Of a DNA stretch of 7,521 nt, positions 1 through 4,551 are shown in pieces. The notes beneath the pieces are model-generated. The model did not search any database, had not been told where the DNA came from, and was given only the letters and a program-made list of their open reading frames with translations. Source of the stretch: Spirulina sp. DLM2.Bin59 (GTDB lineage Bacteria; Cyanobacteriota; Cyanobacteriia; Cyanobacteriales; Spirulinaceae); the NCBI GenBank assembly GCA_007693875.1, contig RECT01000225.1, forward strand, positions 1 to 7,521, given 5' to 3'. The position numbers and the translations under genes are program-made. Numbering within the stretch: position 1 is the first letter of the stretch; each line of letters opens with the position of its first letter.

Positions 1-734
1 GAGATCAACACCCCCGCCGGATAAAGGCCGGTGGGGTGGAACTGGACAAACTCCATATCTTCCAGGGGCAACCCCGCCCGGGCAGAGATGGCCAACCCAT
101 CCCCCGTCGAAGCGTAATCATTGGAGGTGGTGTTAAATACCCGACCATAGCCCCCGGTAGCAAACATCACTGCCTTGGCCCGCACCACCTCCAGGCGACC
201 ATCGAGGATATGGTACATTACCACCCCTTGGGCCACATTATTGGCTTCGATCAGTTCTAAAACGTACCATTCTTCATAAAGGATGACACCGTGCGATCGC
301 AGATTGCTCACCAATTCATGCAACATCGCATGGCCCGTCTTATCCGCCGCATAGCAGGCCCGTTTATGGCTATGGCCCCCAAAGGCCCGTTGGGCAATCT
401 CACCACTGGGCAACCGCGAAAACAACACGCCCAAATGTTCCAGTTCAATAATCACCTCCGGAGCCTCACGGGTGAGGAATTCCACCGCATCCTGATCCGC
501 CAAATAATCGGAACCCTTAACGGTATCAAAGGCGTGGCTCTCCCAACTATCTTCGGGATCGACGTTTTGCAAGCTGGCGGCGATGCCCCCTTGGGCAGCG
601 ACGGAGTGGGAGCGGATCGGGTGGGTTTTGGCGACGAGGGCGACGTTAAAGCTGGGGTTAGTCCGTTTAATTTCGAGGGCAGCACGGCAACCGGCCAAGC
701 CGCCGCCGACAATGATCACATCATGTTCGAGCAT
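1..734 (-). CDS. sdhA: Succinate dehydrogenase/fumarate reductase flavoprotein subunit, N-terminal part (runs off left edge)
   Basis: This is the FAD-binding catalytic subunit of respiratory complex II, which oxidises succinate to fumarate and passes electrons to the iron-sulfur subunit and quinone; in cyanobacteria it acts at the thylakoid or plasma membrane. The 244 visible residues begin MLEHDVIIVGGGLAG, a Rossmann dinucleotide-binding motif (GxGxxG, residues 10-15). RSHSVAAQGG follows at residues 41-50; His43 aligns with the histidine that carries covalent FAD in E. coli SdhA. GGHSHKRACYAADKTGH lies near the middle. FHPTG, with substrate-site His233, is near the window edge. Family members are about 570-640 residues, so more than half is missing. 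I chose the ATG at 734 because the conserved N-terminus starts there; an in-frame GTG at 776 would add 14 unconserved residues. No clear Shine-Dalgarno is visible. No sdhB or membrane-anchor gene lies on the visible 5' side, consistent with cyanobacteria, where the sdh genes are scattered. Confidence 0.95.
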   Translation of the reverse strand, partial: MLEHDVIIVGGGLAGCRAALEIKRTNPSFNVALVAKTHPIRSHSVAAQGGIAASLQNVDPEDSWESHAFDTVKGSDYLADQDAVEFLTREAPEVIIELEHLGVLFSRLPSGEIAQRAFGGHSHKRACYAADKTGHAMLHELVSNLRSHGVILYEEWYVLELIEANNVAQGVVMYHILDGRLEVVRAKAVMFATGGYGRVFNTTSNDYASTGDGLAISARAGLPLEDMEFVQFHPTGLYPAGVLI

Positions 735-835
735 AGGAGCGTTGGAAATCGAGGGTCTGATCCCATCTTGAACCACAACACTGATCCCCCTGAAAAAATC
801 GCAGCAATTCTTTAGGGTTATGGGCCAACCACGCC

Positions 836-864
836 CCGGAGGGCGAAAAATTTTTCGCCCCTAC
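836..864. repeat. 29-bp dispersed repeat, copy 1, containing a perfect 20-bp palindrome
   Basis: The copy starts CCGGAGG and ends TTTTTCGCCCCTAC. It matches a second copy at 2504-2532 at 25 of 29 positions, in the same orientation. In this copy positions 841-860 form a perfect palindrome, GGGCGAAAAATTTTTCGCCC, which as RNA could fold into an 8-bp stem with a 4-nt loop. It sits in the 250-bp gap after rimK and before sdhA, so it could help end or stabilise the rimBK transcript, but the U-run expected of an intrinsic terminator does not directly follow on the minus strand. The rest of the gap (735-835 and 865-984) shows no gene or clear promoter. Confidence 0.75.
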
Positions 865-984
865 CCCCGCAATCCCAGGAATGCTCTAAAGAAGGAAGCA
901 CCATCGTTGAGTGTTTTAGCAAACTTTTCTAGCCTGTCACCCTGAAGCTGCTGAAAGAGGCGATCGCCCTCCCTGAAGCCAAGG

Positions 985-1890
985 CTAATACTGAATACGA
1001 TCGCGCCCGCTGCCGGGTTTGGCATTCTTGCTAATGAAATCAATGATTTTGCCCGCCACATTCACCCCCGTAGAGCGTTCAATCCCCTCCAAACCGGGGG
1101 AGGAATTCACCTCCATCACCACTGGGCCATGATTGGAGCGCAACAGATCCACCCCCGCCACCCGTAGCCCCATGGCCTTGGCCGATCGCACCGCTGTGCT
1201 GCGCTCCTCTGGGGTCAGTTTTACGCCCGTGGCGGAGCCGCCGCGATGGAGGTTGGAGCGAAACTCCCCAGGGGGGCCTTGCCTTTTCATGGCGGCGACG
1301 ACTTTACCGCCGACGACAAAGCAGCGCAGATCCGCCCCCTTTGCCTCGCCGATATATTCCTGTACTAAAATATTCGCCTCCAAGCCCCGAAAGGCTTCGA
1401 TCACCGATCGCGCCGCCGGTTTGGTTTCCGCCAACACCACCCCTAACCCCTGGGTTCCCTCCAACAACTTAATCACCAAAGGCGCACCGCCGACGGTATC
1501 AATTAAGCCATCAATATCCTCCGTGGCATGGGCAAACCCCGTCACGGGTAAACCAATCCCCTCCCGGGCCAAAATTTGTAAACAGCGCAGTTTATCCCGC
1601 GATCGCGAAATGGCTTGGGATTCATTGGCACTAAACACCCCCATCACCTCAAACTGCCGCACCACCGCCGTACCGTAAAATGTCCGCGATGCGCCAATGC
1701 GGGGAATCACCGCGTCAAAATTCTCCAACGTCTTGCCGTTATAGACAATGGTCGGATTGTGGGAGGTGATATTCATATAACAGCGGAGATAGTTAATCAC
1801 CCGCACATCATGGCCCTTTTCTTCCGCCGCTTCCCGGAGGCGACGGGTGGAATAAAGGGAGGCATCCTGAGACAAAATTGCAATTTTCAT
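985..1890 (-). CDS. rimK: ATP-grasp ribosomal protein S6--L-glutamate ligase RimK
   Basis: RimK adds glutamate residues to the C-terminus of ribosomal protein S6 and can also make alpha-poly-glutamate; it acts in the cytoplasm and uses ATP. The 301 residues match E. coli RimK almost end to end by recall: MKIAILSQDASLYSTRRLRE at the start, RCYMNI, DAVIPRIGASRTFYGTA, and LPVTGFAH. ATP-grasp features are Lys100 (SRDKLR), Lys141 followed by the glycine-rich loop LLEGTQGLGVV, the hinge VQEYIGEAKGADLR (residues 177-190), FRSNLHRGG (210-218), Asp248 (AGVDLL), and the metal-binding pair Glu260/Asn262 in VMEVNSSPGLEGIE. All residues expected of an active enzyme appear present. I start at the ATG at 1890 because MKIAILS is the conserved family start. 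An ATG at 1896 (MAMKIA) and a TTG at 1905 are in frame; no good Shine-Dalgarno separates them. The gene follows the rimB-type gene by 27 nt, so co-transcription is likely. Confidence 0.95.
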   Translation of the reverse strand: MKIAILSQDASLYSTRRLREAAEEKGHDVRVINYLRCYMNITSHNPTIVYNGKTLENFDAVIPRIGASRTFYGTAVVRQFEVMGVFSANESQAISRSRDKLRCLQILAREGIGLPVTGFAHATEDIDGLIDTVGGAPLVIKLLEGTQGLGVVLAETKPAARSVIEAFRGLEANILVQEYIGEAKGADLRCFVVGGKVVAAMKRQGPPGEFRSNLHRGGSATGVKLTPEERSTAVRSAKAMGLRVAGVDLLRSNHGPVVMEVNSSPGLEGIERSTGVNVAGKIIDFISKNAKPGSGRDRIQY

Positions 1891-1917
1891 GGCCATGGTC
1901 GGCAATAAAGGGGGGGA

Positions 1918-2397
1918 TCAAGGGTGAAGGGTGGCGTTCTGTTTGGGGGGCCGTACAGATTGGAGATAGGAACGTCCCGGATCCACCCAAAAGCGATGGC
2001 GGATGGCTTCCCGTCCTAATAAAAGCCGAAACCCCATGGCATCCCGCCGGGTGAGGGTGAGGTCAATGGGCCAGGTCTGACCACCGAGGGTGATGGTGGT
2101 GCGGATGACGGGGCGCAGTTGGGCATGGCCGCCGGAATTTTTGATCGTGCGCTGTTCCCAGAGGGGGGCTTGGGTGGTGATGGTGAGGTGGGTGGAGCGT
2201 TGTTGGGGATGGACTTTAAACTGAACGATCGCCAGGCCATTTTCTTCTCCCCCCTGAATCTCAAAGGCATGGAGAGCCGAGGATCGCGCCCCCGTATCAA
2301 TTTTAGCTTTGATGGAATCAATGCCCAAATCGGGAAGAGCCAAATATTCACGCCAACCAATGCAGGGAAGGGGGGCAGCCAAGGGCGATCGCTCCAA
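1918..2397 (-). CDS. rimB: Retropepsin-like aspartic protease of the RimB / 'ATP-dependent zinc protease' family (COG4067-like)
   Basis: The 159-residue protein has the hallmarks of the small family usually annotated 'ATP-dependent zinc protease' or RimK/LysX-related: IGWREYLALPDLGI (residues 13-26), then KAKIDTGARSSALHA (30-44) with the aspartic-protease triad Asp34-Thr35-Gly36, and the conserved MGFRLLLGREAI near the C-terminus. Family members of this size are single-domain and would need to dimerise like retropepsins. In Pseudomonas the related RimB works with RimK and RimA to control S6 glutamylation; a role with the adjacent rimK here is inferred from context. The zinc and ATP parts of the common name are not supported by any motif I see. 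The start is a TTG; no in-frame ATG lies before the conserved IGWRE block, and AGAAGG lies 8 nt upstream. A HIP1 octamer (2385-2392) covers codons 2-5. There is no signal peptide, so it is probably cytoplasmic. I give the symbol by family and neighbour, not by proof of orthology. Confidence 0.85.
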   Translation of the reverse strand: MERSPLAAPLPCIGWREYLALPDLGIDSIKAKIDTGARSSALHAFEIQGGEENGLAIVQFKVHPQQRSTHLTITTQAPLWEQRTIKNSGGHAQLRPVIRTTITLGGQTWPIDLTLTRRDAMGFRLLLGREAIRHRFWVDPGRSYLQSVRPPKQNATLHP

Positions 2398-2405
2398 AAT
2401 TAAGC

Positions 2406-2411
2406 CCTTCT
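2406..2411 (-). promoter_or_regulatory. Ribosome binding site supporting the TTG start of rimB
   Basis: On the minus strand AGAAGG ends 8 nt before the TTG at 2397. It is the only Shine-Dalgarno-like sequence near the start of the conserved protein, and it is the main reason to accept a TTG start. Confidence 0.5.
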
Positions 2412-2428
2412 GATTGTAGGGGAAATTT

Positions 2429-2470
2429 GGAGTAGGGAGTAGGAAGTAAGGAGTAGGGAGTGGGGAGCGT
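2429..2470. repeat. Tandem heptamer repeat (GGAGTAG)n, about six units
   Basis: Reading in steps of seven from 2429 the units are GGAGTAG, GGAGTAG, GAAGTAA, GGAGTAG, GGAGTGG and GGAGCGT: three perfect units and three decaying ones. It lies in the 153-bp gap between the DUF3172 gene and rimB, about 30 bp upstream of the rimB start codon. Short tandemly repeated heptamers of this kind are known in intergenic DNA of many cyanobacteria, especially filamentous ones. On the strand transcribed toward rimB it reads as a run of CTACTCC units. No function is evident; it could affect the rimB promoter or leader. Confidence 0.85.
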
Positions 2471-2503
2471 GAAACGGATCGGCGTGGGGGCGTTGGCGGC
2501 CTG

Positions 2504-2532
2504 CCGGAGGCACAAAGATTTTTCGCCCCTAC
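2504..2532. repeat. 29-bp dispersed repeat, copy 2
   Basis: The ends CCGGAGG and TTTTTCGCCCCTAC are identical to the copy at 836-864; the middle differs at 4 of 8 bases, so the palindrome of copy 1 is lost here. It is in the same orientation as copy 1 and lies 18 bp beyond the end of the DUF3172 gene. Together the two copies bracket rimB-rimK. Confidence 0.75.
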
Positions 2533-2550
2533 ATTAATTTGCTACTGCCC

Positions 2551-3123
2551 CTAAAAATTCTCCGTCTCCTGGGGCGCATCCACCATGCCGGGCCGATTTA
2601 AGAACAAATTCCCTGCGGCATTGTTTTGATAAATACAGGCAATTTTAGGATTGCTACTCTCTAGGGTTCCGGTAAACCCAAAGGTATTCATGCGGTTTTT
2701 GCAATCGTTAACCTGTTCGTTGGTGATCAGTTTCCGTTGCTGCAAAATTGACCAGTTATTGCGCCGCAACACACAGCCCGGCTGCATCACCGGTTGGGTG
2801 ACGTAGACGTTGAAGGGGTTGAGGGTGACAAAGAGGCGCATATCCGTGACGATCGCACTGGCCCCGTATTGCAAGCAAATTTCCGCATTGGGGGCGCTGC
2901 GGTCGATGACTTCCCGGGAAGCCACGTTGGCGATGTTATCCCCTGGGGACAGGCTCAGGGCCATTCCCGCCCCCAACCCGAGGACAAACACCCCCCCCAA
3001 AAGTGCGGCTGTGCCATAGTTGAAGGCTTTGAAGGGGCCGCCGCCCCCGGGGTTGCGGGGTGCAGCAGGGCGATCGTAACGTTCTGGGGGGCGATCGTAG
3101 GCCGAGCGGCTGCGACGTTTCAT
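2551..3123 (-). CDS. DUF3172-family single-pass membrane protein (cyanobacterial)
   Basis: Function unknown. The 190-residue protein opens with a basic, Arg/Pro/Gly-rich segment (residues 1-30) containing the repeat YDRPPERYDRP. One hydrophobic helix follows at about residues 37-58 (GTAALLGGVFVLGLGAGMALSL), then a soluble domain with the blocks VIDRSAPNAEICLQYGASAI, FVTLNPFNVYVTQP, MQPGCVLR and NRMNTFGFTGTLE, which I recognise as DUF3172. The positive N-terminus predicts that the soluble domain faces the periplasm or thylakoid lumen. It contains exactly four cysteines (83, 117, 141, 163), enough for two disulfides, and none lie elsewhere. The ATG at 3123 is preceded by a weak GAGATGAAG. It is divergent from the methyltransferase gene (144 bp between starts) and is followed by rimB after 153 bp of repeat-bearing DNA, so it is probably its own transcription unit. 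Confidence 0.85.
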   Translation of the reverse strand: MKRRSRSAYDRPPERYDRPAAPRNPGGGGPFKAFNYGTAALLGGVFVLGLGAGMALSLSPGDNIANVASREVIDRSAPNAEICLQYGASAIVTDMRLFVTLNPFNVYVTQPVMQPGCVLRRNNWSILQQRKLITNEQVNDCKNRMNTFGFTGTLESSNPKIACIYQNNAAGNLFLNRPGMVDAPQETENF

Positions 3124-3252
3124 GGCTTCATCTCAATTCCAAAAACTTTCTCTAGCCTAGCGTTTCTTGATTCCCTTCACCGGCCCCCGTTGGTAATCCT
3201 TGCAAATTTATCCGCAACTGTTGACCCATTGGGGGAAAATACGCCCAAGGTT

Positions 3253-3260
3253 AGGAGGTG
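3253..3260 (+). promoter_or_regulatory. Strong Shine-Dalgarno that fixes the methyltransferase start
   Basis: AGGAGGTG is a near-perfect anti-16S match, and it ends 7 nt before the ATG at 3268. The reading frame stays open far upstream, to about 2794, but that stretch is antisense to the DUF3172 gene, so this site decides the real start. Confidence 0.85.
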
Positions 3261-3267
3261 GCTGGCA

Positions 3268-4404
3268 ATGTACAGTTTGTTTGGTTACGGCAAGATGGTG
3301 GCGGATCAGGGACGGATGGCGGCCTATGAGGCGGCCTTGCGGGCGACGGTGTGGCCAGGGGCGATCGCCCTCGATATTGGCACCGGTACGGGGATTCATG
3401 CCCTGATTGCTGCCCGCTGTGGGGCGGGGCGAGTTTATGGGGTGGATGTGGATGGGGTGGTGGCGATCGCCCAAACCCTCATTGCCGCCAACGGCTACAG
3501 CGAGATCATTCACCTCCAGCAGGGGGATGTCACCCAGCTCACTTTCCCGGCAAAAATGGATGTGATGGTCTCAGATCTGCGGGGGGTGTTGCCCCTCTTT
3601 GGTCGCCACATTCCCACGGTGATCCATTGTCGGGAGCAGTTGCTGGCCAAGGGGGGAGCCATGATTCCCCAACAGGATCGCCTCTGGGCCACATTAGTCC
3701 ATTTACCCGAAACCTACGCCACCCACTACGCCACCCCCTGGCAATCCCAACCCCATGGCTTTGATTTTGCCGCCGCCCAACCCTACATTACCCACCATTG
3801 GCGCAAGGCATTGATTCCCCCAGAGGCCTGTTTAGTGGAGCCAGGACAATGGGCAACGCTGGATTATCGAACCATTGCCTCCCCCCATGTTCAGGGGGAT
3901 CTCACTTGGCAAATGGAACAAGAGAGCCTCTGCCACGGTTTAGGGCTGTGGTTTGATACGACGCTGTGGGAGGACATTGGTTTTAGTAATCGACCGGGGG
4001 AAACGCCGCTGGTCTATGGCCAGGGGTTTTTCCCCTGGCCGCAGCCGGTGATGTTGGAGAAGGGCGATCGCCTCACGGTGCATCTCCAAGCCAATTTGGT
4101 CAATGGTGAATATATTTGGCAATGGCAGACGGTGATTGAGCAGCAATCCCAAACCCTGACCTTCAAACAATCCACATTCCAAGGCCAACCCCTCAACCCC
4201 GCCACCTTCACCACCCGCCGCAGCGACTACGCCCCCGGTCTATCGCCACGGGGAAAAATGGCGCAATTGGTATTCGCTGATCTGGAGCGGGGGGAAACCT
4301 TAGGGGCGATCGCCGGCCATTTACAAAGCCAATTTGCCGACCAATTTCCGAGTCAATCGGCGGCGATCGCCTGGGCCGCCGATCTGATCACCACCTATGG
4401 TTAA
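3268..4404 (+). CDS. Divergent PRMT-like class I SAM-dependent methyltransferase with C-terminal extension
   Basis: The 378-residue protein starts YSLFGYGKMVADQGRMAAY, which resembles the N-terminal helix of protein arginine methyltransferases. The SAM-binding motif I follows, ALDIGTGTGIHALIAARCG (residues 34-52), with acidic VYGVDVDG at the end of strand 2 (57-63). VSDLRGVLPLF (101-111) sits where PRMTs carry the double-E loop; the first Glu is Asp103 and no second Glu is seen. LLAKGGAMIPQ (125-135) is the usual post-motif III turn. Residues about 185-292, with GLGLWFD and LEKGDRLTV, look like the PRMT beta-barrel, but LVYGQG replaces THW. The last 80 residues, from SPRGKMAQLVFADLERGETL, form an extra, mostly helical segment that may be a small winged-helix-like domain. 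The substrate is unknown; arginine methylation should not be assumed. There is no signal peptide, so it is cytoplasmic. Five HIP1 octamers lie in this gene. Confidence 0.85.
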   Translation: MYSLFGYGKMVADQGRMAAYEAALRATVWPGAIALDIGTGTGIHALIAARCGAGRVYGVDVDGVVAIAQTLIAANGYSEIIHLQQGDVTQLTFPAKMDVMVSDLRGVLPLFGRHIPTVIHCREQLLAKGGAMIPQQDRLWATLVHLPETYATHYATPWQSQPHGFDFAAAQPYITHHWRKALIPPEACLVEPGQWATLDYRTIASPHVQGDLTWQMEQESLCHGLGLWFDTTLWEDIGFSNRPGETPLVYGQGFFPWPQPVMLEKGDRLTVHLQANLVNGEYIWQWQTVIEQQSQTLTFKQSTFQGQPLNPATFTTRRSDYAPGLSPRGKMAQLVFADLERGETLGAIAGHLQSQFADQFPSQSAAIAWAADLITTYG

Positions 4405-4419
4405 CAGTCGGTTGACTGT
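4404..4419 (+). terminator. Small hairpin right after the methyltransferase stop codon
   Basis: ACAGTC and GACTGT can pair around a GGTT loop, giving a 6-bp stem that begins at the last base of the TAA. The following sequence AGATTTGTTAAG is AT-rich but has no clean T-run, so this is at best a weak terminator or an RNA-stabilising hairpin. Confidence 0.25.
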
Positions 4420-4460
4420 AGATTTGTTAAGATGAGCAGTCGGCGACGAAAGCACAACCA

Positions 4461-4481
4461 TGACCCTTGACCCCTGAGCAC
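4461..4481. repeat. Short tandem heptamer (TGACCCY), two to three units
   Basis: The units are TGACCCT, TGACCCC and a degenerate TGAGCAC. It lies in the gap upstream of the adenylate cyclase gene, about 70-90 bp before its likely start. The same 7-base period appears in the larger repeat at 2429-2470. The rest of this gap (4420-4537) holds no gene; I see no convincing -35/-10 pair and no TGTGA-N6-TCACA site for a CRP-type regulator. Confidence 0.4.
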
Positions 4482-4537
4482 CCCACGATTAGGGGACAAT
4501 ATCCTCAATATTTAGTGAATGGATTTTAATCATTTGC

Positions 4538-4542
4538 GAGGA
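4538..4542 (+). promoter_or_regulatory. Ribosome binding site favouring the inner ATG of the adenylate cyclase
   Basis: GAGGA ends 9 nt before the ATG at 4552. The outer in-frame ATG at 4519 has no Shine-Dalgarno before it. Starting at 4552 also gives a compact signal peptide. Confidence 0.6.
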
Positions 4543-4551
4543 ATAACACAA

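Noticed and set aside
291..815. Plus-strand frame of 174 codons opposite sdhA
   Set aside because: The minus strand encodes clear SdhA motifs throughout, so this is an antisense shadow.
861..1061. Minus-strand frame of 66 codons running past the rimK stop, with a protein-like tail (GFREGDRLFQQLQGDRLE)
   Set aside because: It overlaps the end of rimK in another frame, has no ribosome site, and RimK is already full length at 301 residues. I considered a frameshifted RimK extension but found no family match.
1133..1678. Plus-strand frame of 181 codons opposite rimK
   Set aside because: Antisense to conserved RimK sequence; its composition is that of a shadow frame.
2429..2470. CRISPR-like array
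   Set aside because: The units are 7 bp with no spacers; this is a simple tandem repeat.
836..2532. Transposon or insertion sequence carrying rimBK
   Set aside because: The flanking repeats are short, direct and imperfect. There is no transposase, terminal inverted repeat or target duplication.
3221..3242. Possible promoter TTGACC for the methyltransferase
   Set aside because: A -35-like TTGACC is present at 3221-3226, but no -10 hexamer lies 16-18 bp downstream.
2794..3267. Long open frame upstream of the methyltransferase ATG, which would add 158 residues
   Set aside because: It is antisense to the DUF3172 gene, whose protein is recognisable, and a near-perfect Shine-Dalgarno sits just before the ATG at 3268, where the conserved methyltransferase sequence begins.
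4412..4433. Possible promoter TTGACT...TAAGAT upstream of the adenylate cyclase
   Set aside because: The spacing between the two boxes is only 10 bp, too short for a sigma-70 promoter.
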